64,000 bases of DNA, from NCBI RefSeq assembly GCF_018332695.1, contig NZ_BOQN01000022.1:86244-150243 (forward strand), written 5' to 3'. This stretch comes from Paractinoplanes toevensis (GTDB taxonomy: Bacteria > Actinomycetota > Actinomycetes > Mycobacteriales > Micromonosporaceae). Below are positions 33,147 to 42,279 of the stretch, in pieces. Numbering within the stretch: position 1 is the first letter of the stretch; each line of letters begins with the position of its first letter. Under the pieces are notes generated by a model. The model had not been told where the DNA came from. It saw only the letters and a program-made list of their open reading frames with translations, and searched no databases. The translations under genes and the position numbers were made by a program.

Positions 33147-35537
33147 TCACGGTGTGCGCGTTTGCAGTTCGGCAGTTGCGGTGCCGTGCCGGCGGCTTGT
33201 CGCGGTGATCGTGATGGTGCCGGGCTGGTCGTCGGCACGGATGACCGCGAGGGCGCGGCCGCGGTACGTGGTGTGGGTGTCGCCGGTGAAGGTCTCCTCG
33301 GTCTGCGGGGCGGCGCTGCCGAACGCGGTGAGGTGGCCGGGGCCGGCGACGGTGATGGTGACGGTGTCGGCGGCGAGCATCTCCACGGTGCCGTCCTCGT
33401 CGGCGAGCTGGATGTGGACGAAGGCGAGGTCCTGACCGTCGGCGGTCAGCGCCTCGGATTCGGCGACCAGGCGCAGCCGGGCCGGTCCGGCCGAGGTGAG
33501 CCGGGACCGCCCGGACTCGTGCCCGTCCCGGTAGCCGACCGCGACGAGCTCACCAGGCTGGTACGGCGTCCGGAACCGGGCGAGGAACCGCCGGGGCCGC
33601 CGCCGGCCCAGACTGCGGCCGTTGAGCAGCAGCTCCACCTCGTCGTCGGCTGAGTAGACCTCGATCTCGGCGGTGCGGCCCTCGCATCCGCGCCACGCCC
33701 AGCTGGGGACGGCGTCGCTGGCACGCCAGGCGGTGCGCAGGGTGCGCTGGCCGGATCGGTCCAGTGGACGGACGGCGATCGCGGGTGCGGTGAGTTCGCC
33801 CCAGACCGCGCGAGCCAGCAGTGCCGGGGCGCCGGGCAGTCCGGTGATGTCGATGGCGCCGGGGCCGGCGATCAGGGCCGGGTAGGGCTTGTGGAGTCCG
33901 CCGGGCTGGTCGCCGTACGCCCAGGTGCCGATGCCTGCCTCGCCGAGATAGTCCCAGCCGGTCCACATGAAGTCGCCGAGTACGCCGGGGACGCGCTCGA
34001 CGAGCGGCCAGATCCGGGGGAGGTCGCCGGGCATCGACTCGGTGCCGAGGATGACCCGGCCGGGGTGGCGCCGGCGGTCGCCGAGGTAGCGGCTGAAGGC
34101 GTAGTTGTACCCGGCGATGTCGACCGCGGCGAAGGCGTCTCGGCTGACCCGGTCGGCGACCGGCAGCTGGGAGATCAGCCGCATGACGGCGCCGAGCCGG
34201 TTGGTCAGCACGTTCGCGGCCGTGCTGGTGATCCGCGACGGTTTGGGCTGTTCGGCGGGCTCCTCCTCCAGCCGGTACGGCGACTTACCGCGGGTGGCCA
34301 TGATGTTGAGCAGAAGGTTGATCGCGACGGTGGTGGGCCGGTGTGGGTCCAGCCGGGTGATGAAGTCGTGCAGTTCCCGGGCGGTCCGCGCGCCCTGGGC
34401 GGTGGCGGTCTCGGTGATCTCGTTGCCGATCGAGTACATGATCACGCTGGGGTGGGCGTGGTCCTTGCCGATCATGGCGCGGGCGTCGTCGCGCCAGGTC
34501 GCGGCGAAGTCGGGAGCGGCGTCGTGGGCGGTCTTGGACTGGTACCAGGTGTCGGTCAGCTCGTCCATCACGTACAGGCCGATCTCGTCGCAGGCATCGA
34601 GGAGGTCGCGGGAGATCGGGTTGTGGGCGCTGCGGATCGCGTTGTAGCCGTTGGCCTTGAGGATGCGGGCGCGGCGGAACTCGGATGCGCGGAAGGTGGC
34701 GGCGCCGAGAACACCGCTGTCGTGATGCACGCACGCGCCTCGCAGCAGGATGTGCTCGCCGTTGACCAGCAGGCCACGTTCGGCGTCGACGTGCAGGGTG
34801 CGCAGTCCGGCGCGCAGCGTCCGCCGGTGCAGCACAACGTCGCCGTCGAGCAGTGACACCGTCGTGTTGTACAGGTGCGGATGGTCGTGTGACCAGAGCC
34901 TGGCCTCCGGGACGGCGAGCCGCAGCTCCGCCGTGCCGCCGGTGACGGGGGCCGTCGCGCGGACGGCGTCGCCGAGCCGGACCTCCACGGTCAGGCTGTC
35001 AGGCGCCGGGCCCGCGACGTCGACGCCTACCTCCACCAGGGTGGGCTCGCCGGTCGCGTGGGTGTGCACGCGGACGCCGTCGCGCGGCAGGTGCACCTCG
35101 GGAAGATTCTCGAGCCAGACCGGGCGGTAGATCCCGGCGCCGGTGTACCAGCGGCTGTTGGGCACCTCGCGGTTGTCGGCATCGACCTCGATGAGGTGTT
35201 CCCCGCCCGGGGTGATGACGTCGTGGAGCGGGACGGTGAACTCGCGGTACCCGCTGGCGCACCGCCCGATCGGGACGCCGTCGACCTGCACCACGGTACG
35301 GCCGTGGACGCCCTCGAACACCAGGCTCAGGCGTCGCCGGGCGGCGTCGTCCGGAGCGGTCCAGCGCTTGGCGTACCGGTAGCGGCCGCCCGGGAAGTAA
35401 CCGCCGTGGGTGCCGGTGCCACCGCGCGCACCGCGCGGCTCGGCCAGCATCGCGTCGTGGGGCAGCCGGACCGGCACCACTGCGGCGCCAGGCAGGCGTT
35501 GCAGGGACCATCCGTCCGTGAACAGCGTGGTGCCCAC
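33147..35537 (-). CDS. GH2 beta-galactosidase-type glycosidase, cytoplasmic
   Basis: 796 residues with no signal peptide. Order: sugar-binding jelly-roll (FTDGWSLQRLPGAAVVPVRL, GIYRPVWLENLPEV), Ig-like sandwich, then the TIM barrel (LLRGACVHHDSGVLGAATF, GYNAIRSAHNPISRDLLDAC, ELTDTW). Acid/base is E373 in SIGNEITE and the nucleophile is E500 in ILGTESMPG. A further C-terminal domain begins at about residue 605 (AEIEVYSADDEVELLLNGRS). GH2 enzymes of this layout hydrolyse beta-galactosides, but beta-glucuronidases and mannosidases also belong to the family. It is divergent from a LacI regulator across 93 bp containing a 30-bp palindrome, so it should be induced by its sugar. It would act on imported oligosaccharides. 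Confidence 0.9.
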   Translation of the reverse strand: MGTTLFTDGWSLQRLPGAAVVPVRLPHDAMLAEPRGARGGTGTHGGYFPGGRYRYAKRWTAPDDAARRRLSLVFEGVHGRTVVQVDGVPIGRCASGYREFTVPLHDVITPGGEHLIEVDADNREVPNSRWYTGAGIYRPVWLENLPEVHLPRDGVRVHTHATGEPTLVEVGVDVAGPAPDSLTVEVRLGDAVRATAPVTGGTAELRLAVPEARLWSHDHPHLYNTTVSLLDGDVVLHRRTLRAGLRTLHVDAERGLLVNGEHILLRGACVHHDSGVLGAATFRASEFRRARILKANGYNAIRSAHNPISRDLLDACDEIGLYVMDELTDTWYQSKTAHDAAPDFAATWRDDARAMIGKDHAHPSVIMYSIGNEITETATAQGARTARELHDFITRLDPHRPTTVAINLLLNIMATRGKSPYRLEEEPAEQPKPSRITSTAANVLTNRLGAVMRLISQLPVADRVSRDAFAAVDIAGYNYAFSRYLGDRRRHPGRVILGTESMPGDLPRIWPLVERVPGVLGDFMWTGWDYLGEAGIGTWAYGDQPGGLHKPYPALIAGPGAIDITGLPGAPALLARAVWGELTAPAIAVRPLDRSGQRTLRTAWRASDAVPSWAWRGCEGRTAEIEVYSADDEVELLLNGRSLGRRRPRRFLARFRTPYQPGELVAVGYRDGHESGRSRLTSAGPARLRLVAESEALTADGQDLAFVHIQLADEDGTVEMLAADTVTITVAGPGHLTAFGSAAPQTEETFTGDTHTTYRGRALAVIRADDQPGTITITATSRRHGTATAELQTRTP

Positions 35538-35552
35538 CGCGTTCCTCCCAGG

Positions 35553-35582
35553 TTACGTTGCTGACACGTGACAGCAACGTAA
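35553..35582. promoter_or_regulatory. 30-bp palindromic operator between GH2 and LacI genes
   Basis: Left arm TTACGTTGCTG (35553-35563) and right arm CAGCAACGTAA (35572-35582) are perfect 11-bp complements around ACACGTGA; 28 of 30 bases are symmetric. A second, partial site (GTTACGTGTCA, 35593-35603) follows. Positioned 15 bp from the GH2 start and 48 bp from the LacI start, it is very likely the site of the adjacent LacI-family regulator and controls both genes. Confidence 0.75.
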
Positions 35583-35630
35583 GGTGGCTGCTGTTACGTG
35601 TCAATAGCGGTGTTGTGTCACACTCCGCTG

Positions 35631-36638
35631 GTGAACAGCCCTCCCGCCCGGCCGACAAGCACGGACGTCGCCCGGCTCGCCGGGCTCTCCCGGTCCGCGG
35701 TGAGCCAGATCCTCGGGGGAAACGAGGACCGCTTTCCGCCGGAGACGCGCGAACGGGTGTTCGCGGCCGCCGCCGAGCTCGGCTACCGGCCCTCGAAGGT
35801 CGGCCGGGCGCTGGTCACCGGGGTCAACGACCTCGTCGTGCTGATCGTCCCGAACGTGACGTTCGGCCATCATCTGCAGGACGGCATCGACCGAATCACC
35901 TGCGGCGCGGCCGCCCACGGCCTAAGCGTCGTGGTGCGGTATGCCGGCGTCGGCCACGCGTCCGTCCTTGACGCCGTCCTCGACCTGCAGCCCGCGGCGG
36001 TGGTCGACCTGGGCGTGTTCGACGCCGCCACGGCCGCTACCCTGCGCGCTGCGGGGATCCGCCTGCTGCCCCGGTCGGCGGCGCTGACGGCGCGCGCCTT
36101 CACCGACCCGAATCGCGCGATCGGTGCCATGCAGGCCGAGGAGCTGCTGCGCACGCCCGGACGCCGGCTCGTTTACGCCCTGCTCGCCGACGACCGGCTC
36201 GACCCGTACGGCCCGCCCCGCGCCGAGGGCGCCGCGTTGCAGGCCCGGCAAGTGGGCGCCGGCGAGCCGATCCGGGTGCGGCTACCGCTGGAACGGGCCG
36301 GCGCGGCGCGTACCCTCGCCCCCGTGTTCGAGGAGGGCCCGGTCGGCATCTGCTGCTACAACGACGAGGTGGCGATCGCCGTGATCGCCGCCGCCCGGCA
36401 GCTCGGCCGGAGCGTCCCGGAGGAGGTCGCGGTCGTCGGCGCGGACGGCACCAGCATCGGGCAGCTGGTCGCGCCCCGGCTGACGAGCGTGCGGATCGAC
36501 TTCGCCGCCCTGCTGGACGTGCTGATCTCCGACGCCGACTGGCGCGCCCTGCGCGCCGGGACCGACCGCGACGCGACGGCACCGCCGGAAACCGACCTGA
36601 GCCGGTTCGTCACCCTGGTGCCGGGAGAGACGTCATGA
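35631..36638 (+). CDS. LacI-family transcriptional regulator
   Basis: 335 residues from the GTG at 35631. The N-terminal helix-turn-helix and hinge read TSTDVARLAGLSRSAVSQIL, GGNEDRFPPETRERVFAAAA and ELGYRPSKVGRALVTG. The ligand-binding domain includes LVVLIVPNVTFGHHLQDGID and the late GICCYNDEVAIAVIAAARQL, VAVVGADGTSIGQLV. It deviates from common LacI members at VSQIL (often VSRVL) but is otherwise regular. Divergent from the GH2 gene with a large palindrome between. The effector is probably a galactoside or other GH2 substrate. The 3' end overlaps the convergent carboxylesterase gene by 29 bp. Confidence 0.92.
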   Translation: MNSPPARPTSTDVARLAGLSRSAVSQILGGNEDRFPPETRERVFAAAAELGYRPSKVGRALVTGVNDLVVLIVPNVTFGHHLQDGIDRITCGAAAHGLSVVVRYAGVGHASVLDAVLDLQPAAVVDLGVFDAATAATLRAAGIRLLPRSAALTARAFTDPNRAIGAMQAEELLRTPGRRLVYALLADDRLDPYGPPRAEGAALQARQVGAGEPIRVRLPLERAGAARTLAPVFEEGPVGICCYNDEVAIAVIAAARQLGRSVPEEVAVVGADGTSIGQLVAPRLTSVRIDFAALLDVLISDADWRALRAGTDRDATAPPETDLSRFVTLVPGETS

Positions 36639-38082
36639 GCAGCCGGGCACTCTCGTACGCTTCCGCGCCGGTCACTGCGCCGGTGGCATCCCAGGTCATG
36701 ACCGGCTCCTTCGCATCCCACGCGGGCCAGCCGGGATCGGCGTCGCGGATGAAGGCGGTGTAGGCGCCGTGCACGGCGTCGGCGAGTTCCTGCGGCGGAG
36801 CTTCCCCGGCGAGCCGCGCTACGTGCTCCTGCGCCAGGACGTCCCAGGCGAACGGGACGTCGAGGCAGTGCCCGGACAGTCCGTCGGCCCCGCTGCGCCA
36901 GGCGAAGTCGTAGACGAATGTCGGTGCGGCGGCGCCGGCCCGCAGCTCCGCCCACTGCAGGAGGTGCCGCCGGAACACGCGGTCGGTGACCGACTGGCCG
37001 AGCACGGCCGCCGGTGACCGGTCCGCCAGCGCGGCGGCGTACCCGGCCGCCACGTCGGGGCGCAATCCGGTCCCCACGAGCAGGCCGGCTGGGTCGGCGT
37101 CGTCGAACAGCGCCGCGGCACCCAGCGCGATCATCGAGAACTCGTCCCGGGTGGTGCCCACGAGCAGTGGTACATCCGCGCTCTCGCCCCGGGCCAGACC
37201 CTCGGCGACCGTCCACGGCAGCACTTCGCCGTCGATCATCGGTGCCATCGGCAGGCCGGCCGACAGCGCGGCAATCGCCCCGAGCACGCCCTCGCGGGTC
37301 GGTGGGCCGCCGATCCCGGCCCGGCTGCTCTGTGCCGCCACCAGATCCAGTTCGCCAACGCCGGCGAATCCGGCCAGGTCGGGCCGGACGCCGAGCCGGC
37401 CGGCCAGCTCCCGGGTCACCGTCGTCGCGTCGGCCGCGGTCCGGTCGCCTGGCGAGCCCGAGATGGCGATGGCGCCGTGGAAGAGGCCCCGGGCCGCCGG
37501 CGCGACGAGCAGGTGCATGACGCTGCCGCCGCCGGCCGACTGTCCCGCGATGGTGACCCGGCCCGGGTCGCCGCCGAAAGCGGCAATGTTGTCCCGTACC
37601 CAGTGCAGCGCGAGGATCTGGTCGAGCACGCCGCGGTTGGCCGCGGTGCCGGGCAGATATCCGTAGCCCTCGAAGCCGAGCCGGTAGGCGATCGTCACGA
37701 CCACGACACCGTCGCGGTTGAACGCCGCCCCGTCGTACCAGGGGCTCGCCGGAGATCCGGCGACGTATCCGCCGCCGTGGATGTAGAGCAGCACCGGCAG
37801 GCCCGCCGCGGCCGGGCCGGGCGTGAACACGTTGAGTGTGAGGACGTCGTCGCCGGGGATGGACGGCTCCGGAATCGCCGTCACCTCCATCAGGGCGCGG
37901 CGCTGCGGTGTCGGCCCGTACGCCACGCAGTCCCGTACCCCGGACCACGGCCGTCGCGGCTGCGGTGCGCGGAAGCGCCGTTCGCCGTAGGGCGGCTCGG
38001 CGTAGGGGATCCCGAGGAACGCACGGCCCGCTCCCCAGGCGCGTCCGCGGACCTGACCCGCGGTGGTACGGACGGCAATCAT
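36610..38082 (-). CDS. Type-B carboxylesterase/lipase
   Basis: 490 residues from the ATG at 38082, chosen because AGGAG lies 5-9 bp before it; an ATG at 38097 is also open but lacks a site. Motifs of the family follow in order: GIPYAEPPYGERRF, the oxyanion loop YIHGGGYVAGS, ALHWVRDNIAAFGGDPGRVT, the nucleophile elbow GQSAGGGSVM, and DADPGWPAW near the end. There is no signal peptide, so it is cytoplasmic. It may remove acyl or acetyl groups from imported oligosaccharides, which would fit the neighbouring GH2 and transporter genes, but such esterases have broad substrates. It is divergent from the nucleoside hydrolase gene with only ~26 bp between starts. Confidence 0.88.
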   Translation of the reverse strand: MIAVRTTAGQVRGRAWGAGRAFLGIPYAEPPYGERRFRAPQPRRPWSGVRDCVAYGPTPQRRALMEVTAIPEPSIPGDDVLTLNVFTPGPAAAGLPVLLYIHGGGYVAGSPASPWYDGAAFNRDGVVVVTIAYRLGFEGYGYLPGTAANRGVLDQILALHWVRDNIAAFGGDPGRVTIAGQSAGGGSVMHLLVAPAARGLFHGAIAISGSPGDRTAADATTVTRELAGRLGVRPDLAGFAGVGELDLVAAQSSRAGIGGPPTREGVLGAIAALSAGLPMAPMIDGEVLPWTVAEGLARGESADVPLLVGTTRDEFSMIALGAAALFDDADPAGLLVGTGLRPDVAAGYAAALADRSPAAVLGQSVTDRVFRRHLLQWAELRAGAAAPTFVYDFAWRSGADGLSGHCLDVPFAWDVLAQEHVARLAGEAPPQELADAVHGAYTAFIRDADPGWPAWDAKEPVMTWDATGAVTGAEAYESARLLMTSLPAPG

Positions 38083-38108
38083 CGCTCTCCTCGCCATCGT
38101 CTCGTGAC

Positions 38109-39035
38109 ATGATCCGGACCGTGGCCCGCATCCGTGTGATCTCCGACAACGACTACTCCGGCGACCCGGACGGCCTCTGGCAGCTGGCTCACCTGCTGCT
38201 CAGCCCGGATGCCGACGTGCGGCTGGTGATCGGCTCGCACCTGCGCGAGGGCGACCCGTTCGACCCGTCCGGCCGCAGCGCGGACAACGCCGCGCGCAAG
38301 GCCCGCGAGATGGCCGCGGCGTGCGGGCGGGACGGCATCCGGATCGTGGCGGGGTCGAACGCGGCGCTGCCGGCCGAGGGTTCGGCCGTGCGCGGCGACG
38401 CGGTGGCCGCCATCGTCGAGGAGGCGATGCGCGACGATCCCCGGCCGCTCTACGTGGCCTGCGGCGGGGGTCTCACCGAGATCGCATCCGCCTGGCTGGC
38501 CGAGCCGCGGATCGCGCAGCGGCTCACCGTGGTGTGGATCGGCGGTCCGGAGTACCCGGGCGGGCTCGTCCCGCCGGGCGCGATGCCGGTCGAGTACAAC
38601 ACGCTCATCGACCCGGCGGCCGCGCGGGTCGTCTTCAACGACTCGGATCTGCCGCTGTGGCAGGTGCCCCGCGACGCCTACCGGCAGGCGCTGGTCTCGA
38701 TGCGGGACCTCGAGTACCGGGTGCGGCCGCTCGGCCCGCTCGGCGAGTTGCTCGTCGACTCCCTCGAACAGACCCGGGACATGATGCGCGGGCACGGACT
38801 GGATCCGGGCGGCACGTACATCCTCGGTGACAACCCGCTCGTCCTGCTGACCGCGCTGCAGTCGGGGTTCGAACCGGACCCGTGCTCGTCGCAGTCGTTC
38901 CGCCGGCCGCGGCCACGGGTGCGCGACGACGGCACGTTCGACTTCGACGGGGCCGGGCCCGAGGTGCGGGTGTTCACCCGGCTCGACGTGCCGCTCATGA
39001 TGGCGGACCTCGTCGCCCTGCTGGCCGGTCACTGA
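38109..39035 (+). CDS. Inosine/uridine-type nucleoside hydrolase-like protein
   Basis: 308 residues. The start region IRVISDNDYSGDPDGLWQLA carries the aspartate cluster that binds calcium in nucleoside hydrolases (usual form DTDPGxDDA), here DNDYSGDPD. Further family-like segments are PLYVACGGGLTEIASAW, TVVWIGGPEYPGG and EYNTLIDPAAARVVF. The order and length agree with the family, although the active-site cluster is atypical; related proteins occur in polysaccharide-use clusters with unclear function, so nucleosides may not be the substrate. Start ATG 38109 is preferred; GTG 38121 is possible and would leave more room for the divergent promoters. The 3' end overlaps the convergent TetR gene by 7 bp. 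Confidence 0.8.
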   Translation: MIRTVARIRVISDNDYSGDPDGLWQLAHLLLSPDADVRLVIGSHLREGDPFDPSGRSADNAARKAREMAAACGRDGIRIVAGSNAALPAEGSAVRGDAVAAIVEEAMRDDPRPLYVACGGGLTEIASAWLAEPRIAQRLTVVWIGGPEYPGGLVPPGAMPVEYNTLIDPAAARVVFNDSDLPLWQVPRDAYRQALVSMRDLEYRVRPLGPLGELLVDSLEQTRDMMRGHGLDPGGTYILGDNPLVLLTALQSGFEPDPCSSQSFRRPRPRVRDDGTFDFDGAGPEVRVFTRLDVPLMMADLVALLAGH

Positions 39036-39643
39036 GACGTGGGTCTCGGGGTGCGCAGACCGCGGACGTACGCCCGCAGCGGGATCGTCATGTCGAAGCC
39101 GCCGTCCTCGTACAGCCACTGGATCTGAAGCCCGTCGAGCAGCGCGATCAGCGTCCGGCTCACCTCGGCGGGGTCGAGTTCGGGGTGTAGGTCGCCGCGT
39201 GCCTGTCCCTCGGCGACGGCCTCCTCGGTGAGCTCGCGCACCCACGTGTACCGCCGCCGGAAGTACTGATGCCCCGGGTGGTCCGCCGAGGTGGCCTCGC
39301 CGGAGAGCACGGAGAACAGCGCGACCAGGCCGGGCGTGGTGGCGTTGTACGCGGTGAGGTCGATCAGGGCCTCGATGAGGGCGACGCCGGTGGGCAGTTC
39401 CGCCCCCATGCTCTCGCGCGCCAGGTCGTCGCGGTAGGTCAGGACCGCTTCCAGCAGTTGCTCCTTGCTGGCGAAGTGGTGCAGCAGGCCCGGCTGGCTC
39501 AGCCCCACCCGCTCGGCGATCTCGCGCAGGGAGCCGCCGTGGAAGCCCGCCTCGGAGAAGACCTTGATGGCGGACTCGAGTATCTCGGCGCGCCGGTCCG
39601 CTGTCTTGGCGTACTCGCCTCGCGGCCTGCGAACGAAAGCCAT
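39029..39643 (-). CDS. TetR-family transcriptional regulator
   Basis: 204 residues. The N-terminal helix-turn-helix is RRAEILESAIKVFSEAGFHG followed by GSLREIAERVGLSQPGLLHH and FASKEQLLEAVLTYRDD. The C-terminal ligand domain (TAYNATTPGLVALFSVLSGE; EVSRTLIALLDGLQIQWLYE) is of the TetR_C_6-like type found in several sugar-related regulators. It is divergent from the six-gene transporter/hydrolase operon, and the 155-bp gap holds a perfect 22-bp palindrome. It probably represses that operon until an oligosaccharide or its product binds. Confidence 0.92.
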   Translation of the reverse strand: MAFVRRPRGEYAKTADRRAEILESAIKVFSEAGFHGGSLREIAERVGLSQPGLLHHFASKEQLLEAVLTYRDDLARESMGAELPTGVALIEALIDLTAYNATTPGLVALFSVLSGEATSADHPGHQYFRRRYTWVRELTEEAVAEGQARGDLHPELDPAEVSRTLIALLDGLQIQWLYEDGGFDMTIPLRAYVRGLRTPRPTSQ

Positions 39644-39732
39644 GCGGTCCTCCTGGTATCCGGGACATGGTCCCTCGTGGCCAGGTGCGTTACCGGGCCG
39701 CGACGGAAATGTTAACGGTTGTGGTCGCGAAA

Positions 39733-39754
39733 ACCTACCGAGTACTCGGTAGGT
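39733..39754. promoter_or_regulatory. Perfect 22-bp palindrome, TetR operator
   Basis: ACCTACCGAGT (39733-39743) and its exact complement ACTCGGTAGGT (39744-39754) with no spacer. The site lies 45 bp before the substrate-binding protein start and 90 bp before the TetR start. Perfect symmetry and place make it the likely operator of the adjacent TetR protein, controlling both directions. Confidence 0.8.
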
Positions 39755-39798
39755 GGTGTTACGGTCCCCGCCATGCCACCCGAGAGAGGGGACGAGAT

Positions 39799-41331
39799 AT
39801 GGGCCGTTCGAGCAGGTTGATCGCCGTCGCAGTGGTCGCGGGTCTGGGACTCGCCGGTTGCGGCGCAGGCAGTTCCACCGACGGCAGCGGGAGCGGAGCG
39901 TCCGGCAGCGTGATCCTCGGTTCCCTGGTGCAGCCGACGAGTTACGCCGCCAACGGAGCCGGCTGGGCCAACGAGTCGCTGTTGCAGCAGGCCGTCTACG
40001 ACACCCTCGTGCACGCCGACCCGGACGGGAAGATCGTGCCGTGGCTGGCCACCGAGTGGTCCTGGAACGACGCGAAGACCGTCCTGACCCTCAAGCTGCG
40101 CACCGACGTCACGTTCACCGACGGCACGACGTTCGACGCCACCGCCGCGGCCCAGAACCTCGTGCGCTTCCGCGACGGCACGGCGCCCAACAAGTCGTTC
40201 CTCGCCGCGATGACCGACGCGAAGGCCGTCGACGCCGCGACCGTGCAGATCACGCTCAAGCAGCCGGACCCGGCCCTGCTCACCTACCTCACCCAGGCTC
40301 CCGGTCTGATGGAGAGCCCCAAGCACTTCGGTGCCGCCGACGAGAAGACCAACCCGATCGGCACCGGGCCGTACGTCCTGGACACCGCCAAGACGGTGGT
40401 GGGCTCCTCGTACGTGTACACGGCCAACCCGAGCTACTTCGCCAAGGATCAGCAGCACTGGAAGAACCTGACCATCAAGGTGATCAGCACTGCGGCCACC
40501 GAGGTCAACGCGATCAAGGGCGGTCAGATCGACGGCATGAACGTCATCGACGCCACGACGGTCGCGCAGATCAAGGGCGCCGGCTACCGCGTCGTCGACC
40601 ACGAGCTCGACTGGTCCGGCTTCGCGATCTTCGACCGCGCCGGCAAGCTCGTCCCGGCCCTGAAGGAGCCGAAGGTCCGCCAGGCGATCAATTACGCCGT
40701 CGACCGCGCCGGCCTGCTCAAGGCCGCCGCGCAGGGCAACGGCACGACGACCAGCTCGGTTTTCCCGACCTATTCCCCCGGCTACGACCAGAGCGTCGAC
40801 CAGCTCTACACGTACGACCCGGCGAAGGCGAAGCAGCTGCTCGCCGAGGCCGGTTTCCCGAACTTCAGCATGACGCTGCCGCAGGTCTCCGGCTTCGGCC
40901 AGGTGCAGAACGACCTGCTCAAGCAGTATCTGGGCGCGGTCGGCATCACCGTGAAGTTCGTGACGGTGCCGATCAACAACATCATCACCGACCTGCTCGC
41001 CGGCAAGTACCCGGCCGCGAACTTTCAGCTCCAGCAGGACCCGACCGCCTGGCAGGAGGCCAACTTCCTGCTCACGACCAACGCGACGTTCAACCCGTTC
41101 AAGGTCGCCGACCCGACGGTGGACGGGCTGGTCAAAACCATTCAGACCGGCTCCGAGGCGGACGCGGCCACCGCGACGAAGGATCTCAACAAGTACGTCA
41201 CCGAGCAGGCCTTCATGGCGCCGTACTACCGGGTGAAGGGCTTCTGGGCGCAGAACGACAAGATCTCCGCCAAGCCGCAGGCCGGCAACGCCATTCCTTA
41301 CCTCTACAGCATCACTCCTGCCAAGGGCTGA
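39799..41331 (+). CDS. Oligopeptide/oligosaccharide-type ABC transporter substrate-binding lipoprotein
   Basis: 510 residues from the ATG at 39799 (GAGAGAGGGG upstream). Lipoprotein signal SRLIAVAVVAGLGLAGC gives a lipid-modified cysteine. SBP_bac_5 family features follow: LLQQAVYDTLVHADPDGKIV, PWLATEWSWNDAKTVLTLKL, FTDGTTFDATAAAQNLVRF, NPIGTGPYVL and RQAINYAVDRAGLLKAAAQG. The family (DppA/OppA) takes peptides, nickel or, in some bacteria and archaea, oligosaccharides. Because the operon ends with GH3 and GH43 glycosidases, I infer an oligosaccharide substrate. First gene of a six-gene operon under TetR control. Confidence 0.9.
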   Translation: MGRSSRLIAVAVVAGLGLAGCGAGSSTDGSGSGASGSVILGSLVQPTSYAANGAGWANESLLQQAVYDTLVHADPDGKIVPWLATEWSWNDAKTVLTLKLRTDVTFTDGTTFDATAAAQNLVRFRDGTAPNKSFLAAMTDAKAVDAATVQITLKQPDPALLTYLTQAPGLMESPKHFGAADEKTNPIGTGPYVLDTAKTVVGSSYVYTANPSYFAKDQQHWKNLTIKVISTAATEVNAIKGGQIDGMNVIDATTVAQIKGAGYRVVDHELDWSGFAIFDRAGKLVPALKEPKVRQAINYAVDRAGLLKAAAQGNGTTTSSVFPTYSPGYDQSVDQLYTYDPAKAKQLLAEAGFPNFSMTLPQVSGFGQVQNDLLKQYLGAVGITVKFVTVPINNIITDLLAGKYPAANFQLQQDPTAWQEANFLLTTNATFNPFKVADPTVDGLVKTIQTGSEADAATATKDLNKYVTEQAFMAPYYRVKGFWAQNDKISAKPQAGNAIPYLYSITPAKG

Positions 41332-41337
41332 TGCGCC

Positions 41338-42279
41338 GTGCTGCGATTCGTGCTGAGACGACTCGCTTCGGGAGTCGTACTGATCGTCGTCATCACGGCA
41401 GCGACGTTCTTTCTGCTGCACGCGTCGGGCGGCAACATCGCCCGCCGCATCCTGGGCCAGGAGGCCACCGAGGACACCGTCGTGCAGAAGACGCACGAGC
41501 TCGGTCTCGACCGGCCGGTGGCCAGCCAGTTCGGTGACTGGCTCTCGCACGCGATCCACGGCGACTTCGGCGCGTCGTGGTTCACGTCCCAGCCGGTCTC
41601 CGAGGCGATCACCTCACGGCTTCAGGTCACCCTGGAACTCGTCATCGGCGCAACTCTCGTGTCCGGCATCGTCGCCGTCGCCCTCGGCGTCCTGGCGGCG
41701 ACCCGGCGCGGCTGGGTCGACCGGCTCGTGCAGTTGCTGTCGGTGCTCGGCTTCGCCGTCCCGAACTTCCTCGTCGCGCTCGCCCTCGTCACCGTCTTCG
41801 CCATCCAGCTCGAAGTCTTCAAGCCGACCGGCTACACCTCCCTCTCCGACGATCCGGCCGCGTGGTTGTCCACGGTGACGCTGCCGATCATCGCGCTGTC
41901 GATCGGCTCGATCGCCGGCGTGGCCCAGCAGATCCGCGGCTCCATGATCGACGCCCTGGACCGCGACTACGTACGGACCCTGCGTAGCCGGGGGCTGCCC
42001 GAGTGGCGGGTCGTCTACAAGCACGTGCTGCGCAACGCGGGAGGCCCGGGCCTGGCGATGCTCGCCGTCCAGTTCGTCGGTCTGCTCGGCGGTGCCGTCA
42101 TCATCGAGCAGATCTTCGCCATCCCCGGCCTCGGCCAGGTGTCGGTGGGTGCCACGAGCCAGGGCGACGTCCCGCTGGTGATGGGGCTCGTTCTCGCCTC
42201 GGCGGTCGTCGTCGTCGCGGTCAACCTCGTGGTCGACCTCCTGCAGGGCTTCCTCAACCCGAAGGTGCGGCTCTCATGA
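41338..42279 (+). CDS. ABC transporter permease, DppB type
   Basis: 313 residues starting at GTG 41338, 6 bp after the previous stop. It has the usual LRFVLRRLASGVVLIVVITA first helix, the HELGLDRPVASQFGDWL loop of DppB proteins, and the EAA loop DRDYVRTLRSRGLPEWRVVY followed by KHVLRNAGGP. The C-terminal region GGAVIIEQIFAIPGLGQVSV is characteristic. It forms half of the membrane channel; the other half is the N-terminal domain of the fusion protein encoded at 42356. No lesions seen. Confidence 0.92.
   Translation: MLRFVLRRLASGVVLIVVITAATFFLLHASGGNIARRILGQEATEDTVVQKTHELGLDRPVASQFGDWLSHAIHGDFGASWFTSQPVSEAITSRLQVTLELVIGATLVSGIVAVALGVLAATRRGWVDRLVQLLSVLGFAVPNFLVALALVTVFAIQLEVFKPTGYTSLSDDPAAWLSTVTLPIIALSIGSIAGVAQQIRGSMIDALDRDYVRTLRSRGLPEWRVVYKHVLRNAGGPGLAMLAVQFVGLLGGAVIIEQIFAIPGLGQVSVGATSQGDVPLVMGLVLASAVVVVAVNLVVDLLQGFLNPKVRLS

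Noticed and set aside
36356..38149. A 597-codon minus-strand frame overlapping the carboxylesterase
   Set aside because: Shifted frame of the esterase gene, arginine-rich and without motifs.
38079..39668. A 529-codon minus-strand frame over the nucleoside hydrolase and TetR genes
   Set aside because: Other-frame artefact of the TetR gene and antisense of the hydrolase gene.
39712..41559. A 615-codon minus-strand frame opposite the substrate-binding protein
   Set aside because: Antisense to a lipoprotein gene with clear family motifs.
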